Under the pieces are notes generated by a model. That model did no database searches. It worked only from the letters and a program-made list of their open reading frames with translations, and was not told where the DNA came from. Below, in pieces: positions 15,251 through 25,011 of a stretch of DNA of 32,403 nt. A program made the position numbers and the translations under genes. This DNA is from Duodenibacillus massiliensis (lineage in GTDB: Bacteria; Pseudomonadota; Gammaproteobacteria; Burkholderiales; Burkholderiaceae_F): positions 376,066 through 408,468 of the forward strand of contig NZ_LT635860.1 in NCBI RefSeq assembly GCF_900128485.1. Direction: 5' to 3'. How positions within the stretch are numbered: the stretch's first letter is position 1; every line of letters begins with the position of its first letter.

Positions 15251-15727
15251 ATGGTCGGCACGATGATGGGAAACGTACCCACAGGAGAAAAGACCCTGCA
15301 GTATCAGTGCAAAGTTACGGTCCTCGAGACGAAGTGTTTTCCGGACCTGCAGAAGAAATTTCTCACCGATCCCGAAAGCGGCCCCTGTCCCTGCTTTAAA
15401 GCCGGACAGGAGTTTCTGTTTGAACGTACTCCGGAAAACGACGGCTTCTATCATCTCGGTCAGGCTACGCGCGTGGGCGGCGGCAACTGGCCGTGCGCGG
15501 AAGCCTGGGGCGCGGTGAGCCGCTACATCTACGCGGCGCTTCAGGGTGGGGCCATCATGCGCAAGTGGACCAACGACGACCGCATGATGATCGCCTGCTG
15601 CAACGACGGCACGCGTCCGGTGATTTTCAAAATTGAGCGCATTGATATTCCGGAAACGGAAGAAGAGCGTGAGTGGCTCGCAAAGCAAAACTTCCGCAAC
15701 ACAAAAGACAACGCCTACACGGGCTGA
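15251..15727 (+). CDS. TIGR04076 family protein
   Basis: The 158-residue protein has the family's features: a short beta start (CKVTVLETKCFPDLQKKFL), CPCFKAGQEF, a central CAEAWGAVSRYIYAALQGG helix, then MRKWTNDDRMMIACCNDGTR and VIFKIERI. The Cys-rich pattern suggests metal binding, but the biochemical role of this family is not known. It is frequent in anaerobes. The exact start is unsure: the ATG at 15251 and a pair at 15263/15266 all lack a strong ribosome site. The last 101 bp overlap the 3' end of an antisense frame. Confidence 0.8.
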   Translation: MVGTMMGNVPTGEKTLQYQCKVTVLETKCFPDLQKKFLTDPESGPCPCFKAGQEFLFERTPENDGFYHLGQATRVGGGNWPCAEAWGAVSRYIYAALQGGAIMRKWTNDDRMMIACCNDGTRPVIFKIERIDIPETEEEREWLAKQNFRNTKDNAYTG

Positions 15728-16292
15728 TGCTCCGACGCACCCCGGGAAACAAAGCGGTCCGTCTCCTCGCACCAGATGAGAGGAAAGACCGGATCGCCTT
15801 TCTCCTCCGGCCGCTGCGCAATCCGCGTTCAAGGGCGGATAAAGCTGTCTCAACGTCTTCCTCCAAGACCGCCCAGGCAAAAAGAAACACGGCAGGGCGC
15901 TTTTGGAAAGCAAGTCTCAGTTCCATGGGATCCGTGTCCGTCGAAACCTCAACGTCAAAACCGTGGTCGGCAAGCAGAATCTCAAGATACCGCAGGCAAT
16001 AAAAAGCATCAGTCACCGGAAACCTCTGCCGGGAAATTCCGTTCATGAGCATTGAAAAGTAGTCGGCGGCATCCAGGGGATCAGCCGGTACGTCTTCAGC
16101 CCGAGCCCAGCCAGCAAACGTCGTCCGACCGAGCAGACGGTGGGCGCGGCTTGCCAGCATCGCCCGGCGCCCTTCGGCGTTGGGCGAGGTAAGCGTCACC
16201 ATCCGGTCCCGGTCCACGCTTTTAATTGTGTAAAACCCGGCCTGCGCCATCAGAAGCTCGATGCGGAAGTCACGGTCTGTCTTGTGCTCGGC
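15627..16292 (-). pseudogene. Unrecognised gene fragment, cut at its 5' end
   Basis: From about 16292 leftward the frame reads AEHKTDRDFRIELLMAQAGF, then YTIKSVDRDRMVTLTSPN, and stays protein-like to about 15730 (DAADYFSMLMNGI ... AFYCLRYLEILLADHGFDVE). The upstream part is missing because porin sequence abuts it at about 16291. The ATG at 16250 is internal and has no ribosome site. The last 100 bp run antisense through the TIGR04076 gene and look random. I do not recognise the family, and there is no signal peptide or membrane segment. Confidence 0.4.
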
Positions 16293-16389
16293 CGTTGCTG
16301 CCTACTACCAGGACGATCAGGACACCGGTACGACCTCAACGAAGCCGACGACCACCAATGTCTTCGTCGGTATGCGTCACACGTTCTGA
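16291..16389 (+). pseudogene. Last 32 codons of a lost porin gene
   Basis: Just before a strong terminator, the plus strand reads AVAAYYQDDQDTG ... TTTNVFVGMRHTF and then stops. A closing beta-strand of the form V-F-V-G-M-R-H-x-F with terminal Phe is the C-terminus of Gram-negative porins. The sequence upstream of 16291 belongs to the antisense fragment, so this is the scar of a deletion or recombination that removed a porin paralogue beside the intact porin at 16692. Confidence 0.65.
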
Positions 16390-16423
16390 TTTAAGTCGAA
16401 ATTAGCGACATGAGTTGAACCAG

Positions 16424-16464
16424 AACTCCCCTTGAGGATTTACGCTGTCAAGGGGAGTTTTTTT
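16424..16464 (+). terminator. Terminator of the lost porin gene
   Basis: AACTCCCCTTGA (16424-16435) pairs perfectly over 12 bp with TCAAGGGGAGTT (16448-16459), followed by a T-run to 16464. It stands 34 bp after the porin fragment's stop. Confidence 0.85.
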
Positions 16465-16560
16465 ATAGCTGAAAACCGCGCCACAACTGGATTTTCAAGC
16501 GACTGTGCAATTTGTGTCTCAGGGTTAATACTGTAGGAGTTTTAACAAATCGGAGAATAT

Positions 16561-16589
16561 TTGTATGTGCTTCTGATTAAACACATAAT
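16561..16589 (+). promoter_or_regulatory. Candidate porin promoter
   Basis: TTGTAT (16561-16566) and CATAAT (16584-16589) are 17 bp apart, about 100 bp before the porin ATG. This is the best sigma-70-like pair in the 16465-16691 gap, which otherwise contains no gene. The -35 box is weak, as is common for regulated porin promoters. Confidence 0.35.
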
Positions 16590-16691
16590 GGTGACGCCTA
16601 GAAAGGCCCGCTGGCGGCCGCTTTTATTGCAAGAGTTTGAAGCGGCATGACTACACCGGCGGCTAGCTAAGAATTTTGGAGATCTCCTAAA

Positions 16692-17843
16692 ATGAAAAAG
16701 ACACTTGCTGCAGTTGCTGTTCTCGGCGCTTTTGCCGGTTCCGCTGTCGCTGCTGACGTGACCCTTTACGGTTTGGTCGATTACGGTGTTCGTTATCAGA
16801 ACCTTGATGCTGATAAAGCCGGCGTTGACAAAACCAACAAAGTCGACATGAAGTCCGGTGCCAACAGCGGCTCCCGCTTCGGCCTGAAGGGTACGGAAGA
16901 CCTTGGCAACGGTGTTAAGGTTGGTTTCGTCCTTGAAAACGGTTTCGACGCCGATACCGGTGCTCTCGGCGACAAGAAGGGTAATCGTCTCTTCGACCGT
17001 GAAGCTCAGCTCTTCGTCGACGGCAGCTTCGGCCGCGTTTCCTTCGGCCGCGTCGGCCAGCTTGCCAGCGCCAACGGCTCCTACGGCCTGCTCGGCGTGA
17101 CGGGCCCGTTCTCCACAGGTTACGGTGATGCCACCAGCGGTCTTAAGTTCGTTGGTGCCAACGGCTTTACCCGTTTTGACAACACGATTACCTACATGAC
17201 TCCGTCCTTTGGCGGTCTGACCGTTTACGCTCAGTATTCTTCCAGCGTCAGCAGCAGCGGCACGGAAAATGAATCTGACACCGACCGAGCTTACGGCATT
17301 GGTGCCAAGTTTGTTGGCGCCGGCCTCACCCTCGTTGGTGTTGTGGACAGCACCAATTACCAGTCTTTCGGCTCGGGCGCTGTATCCAAGGACATGGACG
17401 ATGCCCTGACGGTTACCCTCGGCGGTAATTACGACTTCCAGGTTGCCAAGGTCTACTTCGGCGGCCAGTATTTCGACAATGCCAAGACGGTAGCGACCAC
17501 CAACGTGATCGATGATGCGAACAAGGCTAAGATTGGCACGGGTTATACGCTCGGCTCCCTGGGTGCCGAGGGCTGGGGTCTTGGCCTCGGTGTTGGCGTT
17601 CCTGTCATGGGCGGTACCGCTTCTGCCTACGCCGGCTACCTCGATGCTGACTCCGTCGATGACTCCGATGCTTCTCTGAAGCGCTTCACCGGCGCTGTTG
17701 GCTACAGCTACACCTTCAGCAAGCGTACCAGCATGTACTCCACCCTCTCCTACACGAAGGACGAATACAAAGCCAATGGTACCGCCGACAAGGTCAAGCC
17801 GACCTCTGTTGAAGCCATCGTTGGCCTGATCCACAAGTTCTAA
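16692..17843 (+). CDS. Gram-negative trimeric porin (Burkholderiales Omp32 type)
   Basis: The 383-residue protein has a classic signal peptide (cut after GSAVA, residue 20) and begins ADVTLYGLVDYGVRY, the standard first strand of betaproteobacterial porins. SGSRFGLKGTEDLGNG and the 16-strand pattern follow, with a final VEAIVGLIHKF ending in Phe. An AGGAG-like site (GGAGATCTCC) precedes the ATG. It forms a general diffusion channel in the outer membrane. It is a single-gene unit and the surviving neighbour of a deleted porin copy at 16.3 kb. The strong codon bias suggests high expression. Confidence 0.92.
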   Translation: MKKTLAAVAVLGAFAGSAVAADVTLYGLVDYGVRYQNLDADKAGVDKTNKVDMKSGANSGSRFGLKGTEDLGNGVKVGFVLENGFDADTGALGDKKGNRLFDREAQLFVDGSFGRVSFGRVGQLASANGSYGLLGVTGPFSTGYGDATSGLKFVGANGFTRFDNTITYMTPSFGGLTVYAQYSSSVSSSGTENESDTDRAYGIGAKFVGAGLTLVGVVDSTNYQSFGSGAVSKDMDDALTVTLGGNYDFQVAKVYFGGQYFDNAKTVATTNVIDDANKAKIGTGYTLGSLGAEGWGLGLGVGVPVMGGTASAYAGYLDADSVDDSDASLKRFTGAVGYSYTFSKRTSMYSTLSYTKDEYKANGTADKVKPTSVEAIVGLIHKF

Positions 17844-17864
17844 TCCGACTTGCGTGATTACTGA

Positions 17865-17932
17865 TAAGCCCTGCCCCTCGTGACAGGGCTTAAAAAGGAA
17901 AGCTCCCAAGCCGCAAGGTTCGGGAGCTTTTT
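17865..17932. terminator. Two terminators after the porin
   Basis: TAAGCCCTG (17865-17873) / CAGGGCTTA (17884-17892) is followed by AAAGCTCCC (17899-17907) / GGGAGCTTT (17922-17930) with extra T. A double stop suits a highly expressed porin, and the second can also serve the convergent CapA-like gene. Confidence 0.8.
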
Positions 17933-17947
17933 CGTTGCCCGTCAGTT

Positions 17948-19245
17948 TCAGAGTCCGATGCTTCCCACGCCCTCTTCATCCACGGAGATCTCCGTACCAT
18001 AGGATTTGGAGAGCCCAGCCAAATAAAGCATCGGTTCCCTCGCCCTGGTTAACCGCGGCAGCCCCCGCTGCGACCGAGGCAACTTCTGCCCCAAATCCAC
18101 GGGATAGAGCTTCACTTCCGTCACGCGCCCATTGTCCACCGTAAAGCCCGGCAGCACCGCGCGCCAAATGTTTTCCTGCACAACGTAACCACGCGTGCCG
18201 TTAAGGCTTCGCTGATCCATGTATTCGCCAACCTTCGTGTCCAGCGTAAAGCCCTTGTTTAAGAAGGCGTCCGCCGGTTGCACCGCCACGGTCTCGGTCT
18301 CAAAGATGAAGTTCCCGATACTGTAGAAAATGACGCCGCCCCTGTAGAGTTCAATGCCGCGCATCTCATGGGGCCCGTGCCCGATAACGGCGTTTGCCCC
18401 GGCATCAATCACGGCGTGTGCAAAGGTTTCAAGAAACTCTGCGGGTTCGTTACTCTTCCGTGCCCGCATCTCGTGAGCGTGCAGGCTCACGAGAACCACG
18501 TCGGCCTGGCGGCGTGCTTCCCGCACTTCTGCCGTAATGCGAGCGAGGTCCCTGGAGTTCGGAACCGTCTCCACGTGTTCAGCGCCGTCGGTCAGTCGAA
18601 ACTCAATGTTTCCAAGCGTAAAGGAACCTTCCGGGAAGGGATTGGTGTAGCCGTTGGCAATCGAAAGTTCTTTGGCGGCATTAATGAGCGTCACGTCCGC
18701 CAATTCTTTGGCCATTGCAAAGTGTTGGGCATTGACGTGGTGGATGCGCTTAAAGCGTAAAGGATTCAAACCGGGCCGCCCCTTCACATCGGGCCCTGGG
18801 TGCCAGCGGCAGCTTCCGGCGCAAAGGTCGCGGTAACACCAATCATTGCAACGCGGGCCCGGGGCGTTTCAAGCATGGCTGCGCGCGTCGCATCAGTGAG
18901 GTTGCGGCCGGTGCCCGCATAGACCATTTGGCGCTCTTCTAGGTGCCGCAATGTTGCCAGGATCCCGTCCTGGCTGTAGTCACCGGTGTGGTTGTTCGCG
19001 GTATTAAAGAGGTTAAACCCAAAGCGCCGGATGTCGTCCAAGGTTTCCGGCGGCGACATCGCCCAGGTGCCGCCGCTTGTGGCCGCAGGCGTTCCCTCGT
19101 GCCACTGAAAGGTGGACTCGAGATTGACAAAGGCCGCATCAAAGGTACGGATGAGCCCCGCGAGTTCCTCAAACCCTTCGTAACCCTTTTCGGGCAGCCG
19201 GCGCGTGATAAAACTGTCACCCGCCGCAATGATCCGGACAGCCAT
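17948..19245 (-). pseudogene. CapA-family metallophosphoesterase-like gene with a frameshift
   Basis: Two abutting frames encode one protein of about 430 residues. The front frame (19245-18784) has the CapA opening RIIAAGDSFITRR and FVNLESTFQ, and then FNTANNHTGDYSQDGI. The rear frame (18787-17948) has VVLVSLHAHE, AVIGHGPHEMRGIELYRGG and VIFYSIGNFIFE. They meet at about 18789, where the front frame ends ...GPM-stop; one extra base in the GGGCCC run would restore GP-DVKGRPGLNPLRF. CapA-like proteins are calcineurin-fold enzymes first linked to poly-gamma-glutamate export. The break may be a true mutation or a base-call error. The start has GGAG 8 nt upstream. Confidence 0.8.
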
Positions 19246-19293
19246 AACCTCTTCTCCTTTGTGTTGCTACAGAGAAGAGATTAGCAAAAGCGG

Positions 19294-19872
19294 TTAACGC
19301 GTGCCGCCCGTCATTTTGAGGAAGTTTGCGAGCATCTCGTGCCCGTATTCACTCGCAACCGACTCGGGGTGAAACTGCACGCCTTCAACCATGAGTTCCT
19401 TATGCCGCACGCCCTGAATCTCGCCGTCGTCACTGACCGCCGAAATTTCAAGGCACGCCGGGCACGTTGCGCGGTCAATCACAAGCGAGTGGTAGCGCGC
19501 AACCGTGATTTTTTCCGGTAACCCCGCAAAAACGCCCTTGCCGTCGGCGGTAATCACGTCGGTCTTTCCGTGCATGAGGCGCTTGGCGCGCACAATCTTG
19601 CCCCCGAAGGCCTCGCCGATTGCCTGATGCCCGAGGCAGACGCCTAAGACCGGGACCTTCCCGGCAAAATATTTGATCGCCTCAAGGCTTACGCCGGCTT
19701 CTTTCGGAGAACAGGGACCGGGCGACACACAGACGCGCTCCGGCTTCATGGCAGCCAGGGCCGCCACGTCTGCCGCATCGTTACGGACCACCCGCACGTC
19801 TTCGCCGAGCTCCCCGAAGTACTGCACGAGGTTATAGGTAAAGCTGTCGTAGTTATCGATCATCAAAAGCAT
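19294..19872 (-). CDS. trpG: Anthranilate synthase glutamine amidotransferase subunit
   Basis: The 192-residue class I amidotransferase has [19 protein letters not shown] at the start, [14 protein letters not shown], the nucleophile Cys in [15 protein letters not shown] (about residue 79) and the catalytic HPE in [13 protein letters not shown]. It supplies ammonia to TrpE for anthranilate synthesis. It begins 3 bp after the trpE stop, so it is translationally linked. The same protein often doubles as PabA. trpD and trpC do not follow; a CapA-like gene does, 48 bp downstream. Confidence 0.93.
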   Translation of the reverse strand: MLLMIDNYDSFTYNLVQYFGELGEDVRVVRNDAADVAALAAMKPERVCVSPGPCSPKEAGVSLEAIKYFAGKVPVLGVCLGHQAIGEAFGGKIVRAKRLMHGKTDVITADGKGVFAGLPEKITVARYHSLVIDRATCPACLEISAVSDDGEIQGVRHKELMVEGVQFHPESVASEYGHEMLANFLKMTGGTR

Positions 19873-19875
19873 TTT

Positions 19876-21372
19876 CTAGTTCCCCTGCAGGCCGAATTCG
19901 GCTTCTTCTGCGGCGCGCAGCACGGCGCGCGCCTTCATCTCGGTTTCCTTCCATTCAAATTCCGGGACGGAGTCCGCCACAATACCGGCGGCCGCCTGCG
20001 CGTAAAGCACCTTGTTTTTAATCACCGCAGTGCGGATCGCAATCGCCATATCCATTTCGCCCGCGTAAGAGAAGTACCCCACGGCGCCGCCGTAGATGCC
20101 GCGCTTCACCGGTTCCAATTCATCGATGATTTCCATCGCGCGGATTTTCGGAGCGCCCGTGAGTGTCCCCGCCGGGAATGTCGCCTTTAAAACGTCCATC
20201 GGGGTCATGCCGTCCTTCATTTCGCCTTCGACGTGGCTCACCAGATGCTGCACCTGAGAGTACCGTTCAATGGCGTACTGTTCCGTCACATGCACGGTCC
20301 CCGTTTTGGCGATGCGCCCGATGTCGTTTCTGGCCAAATCAATAAGCATTAAGTGTTCGGCGCGCTCTTTGGGATCATTTTTGAGTTCTTGAGCCAACGC
20401 CGCGTCTTTTTCAGGCGTCGCTCCCCGGGCGCGGGTGCCCGCAATCGGACGGATGGCGGCAATAAAACGGCCGTCCCGCTTTTCCTCCCGCACGAGAATT
20501 TCGGGCGAGGCCCCCACCACGTAGAAGTCCCCAAAGTTGTAGTAATACATGTAAGGGGACGGGTTCAACGTTCTCAGAGCCCGGTAAAGCGTGATCGGGT
20601 TTTCGGTAAAAGGCCGCTCAATACGCTGCCCAATCTGCACCTGCATCAGATCCCCCGCGGCAATGTAGTCCTTGGCGCGGATCACGGCCTTTAAGTAGTC
20701 GTCCTTTTTAAAGGGGCGCTCGGCTTCGTGCGCGGTGCCCGCGCCGCTGTAAGGGGCCTGCACACTCTTAGCGAGCTCTTCCTTTAAAAAGCGCAGACGG
20801 CGGCGGGCTTTCAAAAATGCGTCCGGTTCACGGGGATCCACGTTCAAAATGAAGTAGAGGCGCCCTGCGAGGTTATCAACCGCCACGAGTTCATCGCACA
20901 ACAAAAGCTCGATGTCGGGGACGCCCAAGTCGTCTGCCTTCGGTTTTCCGAGTTTTCCCGGTTCAATAAGCCGCACCGTGTCGTAGCCGAAGTACCCCAC
21001 AAGCCCCCCGGTAAAGCGCGGCAATCCGGCCGGCGTATGAATTTTGAAGCGCTTCTGAAAGGCTTCAATGAAATCGAGCGGATCAGTATCCGTCACGCGT
21101 TCCGTCACCTTCCCGTCCGTTATGACTTCGGTGACGGGCCCGGTTTCGGTGAGTTTCACCGTGATTTTCGTGCGTGCAGGCAGTCCAATGAAGGAGTACC
21201 GGGCAAAGCGCGTGCCGCCTTCCACGCTTTCGAGTAAGAAGCTCTCTGCGCGGTTGGCAAGTTTCAGGTAAATCGAAAGCGGGGTGTCAAGGTCCGCGAG
21301 GCACTGCTCCACCACTGCAATACGGTTGTAGCCTTCGTCGGCAAGCGCTTTCAATTCATTTTCTGTGAGCAT
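19876..21372 (-). CDS. trpE: Anthranilate synthase component I
   Basis: The 498-residue chorismate-utilising enzyme starts at the ATG at 21372, which has GGAG 6 nt upstream; a longer frame to 21447 would cover the attenuator region. ESFLLESVEGG (about residues 43-53) is the tryptophan-feedback LLES motif that separates TrpE from PabB. The chorismate-binding core includes GASPEILVR, IAGTRARGATPEKD, LIDLARNDIGR and FPAGTLTGAPKIRAMEII, and the C-terminal GIYGGAVGYFSYAGEMDMAI. It converts chorismate to anthranilate with TrpG. Control is probably by both feedback and attenuation (see the leader). Confidence 0.95.
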   Translation of the reverse strand: MLTENELKALADEGYNRIAVVEQCLADLDTPLSIYLKLANRAESFLLESVEGGTRFARYSFIGLPARTKITVKLTETGPVTEVITDGKVTERVTDTDPLDFIEAFQKRFKIHTPAGLPRFTGGLVGYFGYDTVRLIEPGKLGKPKADDLGVPDIELLLCDELVAVDNLAGRLYFILNVDPREPDAFLKARRRLRFLKEELAKSVQAPYSGAGTAHEAERPFKKDDYLKAVIRAKDYIAAGDLMQVQIGQRIERPFTENPITLYRALRTLNPSPYMYYYNFGDFYVVGASPEILVREEKRDGRFIAAIRPIAGTRARGATPEKDAALAQELKNDPKERAEHLMLIDLARNDIGRIAKTGTVHVTEQYAIERYSQVQHLVSHVEGEMKDGMTPMDVLKATFPAGTLTGAPKIRAMEIIDELEPVKRGIYGGAVGYFSYAGEMDMAIAIRTAVIKNKVLYAQAAAGIVADSVPEFEWKETEMKARAVLRAAEEAEFGLQGN

Positions 21373-21458
21373 TGGGTTCTCCGGTTCAGCCGCCTCGGTC
21401 ACCCGCCGTCCGCCCCTCTGTGGATCACGGGGCAGACATAACGGCACAAAGCGGCCTC

Positions 21459-21532
21459 GAAAAAAAAAAATGGGTTTTCAAAGGAGGAAAACGGGGCCGG
21501 CAGCGAGGGGGAAAAAACCCCTGAAGGCCGGC
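21459..21532 (-). promoter_or_regulatory. trp attenuator (terminator hairpin plus U-run)
   Basis: Between the leader peptide and trpE, GCCGGC (21527-21532) pairs with GCCGGC (21496-21501), continued by CCCC/GGGG pairing (21518-21521 with 21507-21510) around a T6 loop. On the transcript it is followed by a small GTTTTC/GAAAAC hairpin and a run of eleven U (21469-21459). This is the terminator expected for transcription attenuation. Confidence 0.6.
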
Positions 21533-21573
21533 AGGCACTGCGGCTGGTACGACACGCAGCGCGCAGGAAGATG

Positions 21574-21678
21574 TCAGGACAAGCGGCGCCATGACCAAGC
21601 CCCCCGTGCATACCAGCCTTCAGGCTTGGCGGCACGGATTGCCCGGGTAAAACTCTCAGCAAAGGAAAGTTTGGTCAT
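21574..21678 (-). CDS. trpL: trp operon leader peptide
   Basis: A 34-codon frame starts at the ATG at 21678 and ends 201 bp before trpE. Three tryptophan codons are clustered near its end (residues 22, 28 and 30; EGWYARGAWSWRRLS). Tryptophan is the rarest residue, so three in nine codons directly upstream of trpE is strong evidence. A 7-bp stem CCAAGCC/GGCTTGG (21595-21629) spans the first two Trp codons, where a stalled ribosome would open it. Known trp leaders work by this stalling, which changes which hairpin forms. The ribosome site is weak. Confidence 0.6.
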   Translation of the reverse strand: MTKLSFAESFTRAIRAAKPEGWYARGAWSWRRLS

Positions 21679-21744
21679 GACAGTCCGAAATTTTGATAAA
21701 TGAAGCGCGAGTAAGCCTCACGCAGTCAGCAGATTGTGCCAAAG

Positions 21745-21770
21745 AAAAGGGCCCGCGCGGGGCCCTTTTT
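21745..21770. terminator. Bidirectional terminator between trp leader and metQ
   Basis: GGGCCC (21749-21754) and GGGCCC (21760-21765) form a GC-rich stem with A-rich and T-rich flanks on both sides. It terminates metQ (minus strand), which stops at 21852. Confidence 0.7.
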
Positions 21771-21851
21771 CCGCCTTACACCGGCTTTAAAGCCGGTTTA
21801 TGCATTTCGTCAAGCAGGCTAAGGCGTTTTAGTTGGATGCAGGAATGCACA

Positions 21852-23275
<1,424 letters not shown>

Positions 23276-23296
23276 GAAACAAACCACAGGGAGACA

Positions 23297-24580
23297 ATGA
23301 AAATGATGATGCGGGGAAAATACGCTGCGGCCGCGGCAGTGCTTGCAGGGACGTGCGAAGGCGCCTTTGCGGCATCTCCGGCACTTGATAAGGCCGACGT
23401 CGCCTGGATACTCGTTGCGACGATTCTCGTTCTTTTTATGACGATTCCGGGGATTGCCCTTTTTTACGGCGGTATGGCCCGTAAAAAGAACATTCTCTCG
23501 ATTCTGGCGCAGTCCTCCGTCATCTGCTGCGCCCTGTCGGTGGTCTGGGTGGTGGTCGGATACTCACTGGCATTTACCGAAGGCAACCCGTGGATCGGCA
23601 ACTTCTCGCAGGCCTTTTTGAGGGGTATTGACATTAAGAGCATGACCGGATCCATTCCGACGCTTCTTTTTGTCTTTTTCCAGATGACCTTTGCGGTGCT
23701 CACCGGGGCGCTTATTACCGGCGCCTTTGCGGGCCGCATGAAGTTTTCCGCGATGCTCATCTTCATGGTCGTGTGGTCGGTGCTCGTTTACGCGCCGATC
23801 TGCCACTGGGTGTGGTGCGCCGGGGGCTTTTTCTTTGATATGGGAGCGCTCGATTACGCGGGCGGCACCGTGGTGCACATCAACGCCGGTATTGCGGGGC
23901 TTGTGGCCTGCATCATGATCGGTAAGCGCCTGGGATACGGTCGTGAAGCGATGAGCCCCTATAACCTGACGCTTACGATGATCGGCGCCTCGGTTCTGTG
24001 GGTCGGCTGGATGGGCTTTAACGGCGGTTCTGGCCTTGCTGCCAACGAACGAGCCGTAATGGCGATGATTGTGACGCAGATTGCCGCAGCGGCTGCGGGC
24101 TGCGCCTGGATGGCCTGCGAATGGATTGCGCGCGGCAAGCCCTCACTTTTGGGAATGCTCTCGGGTGCCGTGGGCGGTCTCGTTGTGATTACGCCGGCTT
24201 CCGGCTTTGTGGAGCCGATGCCGGCCCTTGTGATGGGCTTGATCGGCGGGTGCGTGTGCTTCTGGGGTGCGACGAGCTTAAAGCGGGCGCTTGGTTACGA
24301 TGATTCGCTCGACGCGTTCGGCGTGCACGGCGTGGGCGGTATTGTGGGTGCGCTTTTAACCGGCGTCTTTGCGACGAGCGCCGTCACCGGTTCTGAACTT
24401 CCCCCGATGATGACGCAGGTCGGCATCCAGGCCGCAAGCGTGGTGGCGACGCTGCTTTACGGCGGCATCGTGAGCGCCGTGATTCTCAAGATTATCGACA
24501 AGACGATCGGCCTCAGAGTGACGCCTGAGGAAGAACTCACGGGGCTTGACCTCACGCAGCAGGGCGAACGTCTCGGTTAA
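23297..24580 (+). CDS. amtB: Ammonium channel
   Basis: The 427-residue Amt/Rh-family protein has a cleavable leader (to about residue 26) and 11 membrane helices. Twin-His pore motifs are APICHWVW (about residue 176) and DAFGVHGVGGIVGALL (about 342). A cytoplasmic tail (RVTPEEELTGLDLTQQGERL) meets GlnK. GGGAG precedes the start by 3 nt, and the gap from glnK is 21 bp. It conducts ammonium into the cell under nitrogen shortage. Confidence 0.95.
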   Translation: MKMMMRGKYAAAAAVLAGTCEGAFAASPALDKADVAWILVATILVLFMTIPGIALFYGGMARKKNILSILAQSSVICCALSVVWVVVGYSLAFTEGNPWIGNFSQAFLRGIDIKSMTGSIPTLLFVFFQMTFAVLTGALITGAFAGRMKFSAMLIFMVVWSVLVYAPICHWVWCAGGFFFDMGALDYAGGTVVHINAGIAGLVACIMIGKRLGYGREAMSPYNLTLTMIGASVLWVGWMGFNGGSGLAANERAVMAMIVTQIAAAAAGCAWMACEWIARGKPSLLGMLSGAVGGLVVITPASGFVEPMPALVMGLIGGCVCFWGATSLKRALGYDDSLDAFGVHGVGGIVGALLTGVFATSAVTGSELPPMMTQVGIQAASVVATLLYGGIVSAVILKIIDKTIGLRVTPEEELTGLDLTQQGERLG

Positions 24581-24611
24581 TCCGTTTTCAACCGTCTGCT
24601 TGCTTTTACTC

Positions 24612-24676
24612 CCCTTTCCCGTTGCCGCGGGGATGCGTTCTTCAGAACGCACTGGCGGCGGGAAAGGGCTTTTTTT
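24612..24676 (+). terminator. Large terminator after amtB
   Basis: An outer stem CCCTTTCCCG (24612-24621) / CGGGAAAGGG (24659-24668) encloses a GCCGC/GCGGC stem and an inner TGCGTTC-TTCA-GAACGCA hairpin. A run of T (24670-24676) follows. Confidence 0.85.
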
Positions 24677-24679
24677 ATG

Positions 24680-24945
24680 CCCGAAGGAGACAGACGCAAA
24701 AGCGGCAGGCACAAAATGGCGGGGCACTTCCCCGCCGTCAGGTGGGCCCGGGTCTTTCGACCAGCCCAAAACGATCAGACGTCTCTGACCGCCCTTACTT
24801 TGGATATTAACAGACCGCAACATGCCCGCGGTAAGACTTTTCGGCACGTCAAATATTTTAAAGCCGGAAACCGCGTTGCCACGATTTGTAAGAGCCTACA
24901 AATCCGATCTTGCCGTCGTCTTTTCCAATCGAACCAGCAAAGCGG
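24680..24945. other. Intergenic region with no supported gene
   Basis: Between the amtB terminator and the etfA terminator I see only a GGCGGGG/CCCCGCC hairpin (24719-24737) without a T-run. The open frames here are short and unconvincing, and no tRNA or riboswitch was seen. Confidence 0.4.
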
Positions 24946-24987
24946 AAAAACGGCTGCCGCAGGGATTTACTCCCCACCGGCAGCCGT
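24946..24987 (-). terminator. Terminator of etfBA
   Basis: ACGGCTGCCG (24950-24959) / CGGCAGCCGT (24978-24987) is a perfect 10-bp stem followed on the minus strand by a run of T. It starts 25 bp after the etfA stop. Confidence 0.85.
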
Positions 24988-25011
24988 CTCAGAACACCGG
25001 GCGTCAGCTCT

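Noticed and set aside
16542-17909. A 455-codon open frame antisense to the porin
   Set aside because: It is a mirror of the highly biased porin codons; its translation is low-complexity (Val/Gly/Ala-rich), and it has no ribosome site or family match.
24680-24945. Gap after amtB considered for a tRNA or riboswitch
   Set aside because: No cloverleaf, anticodon arm or known aptamer core could be recognised; only one small hairpin is present.
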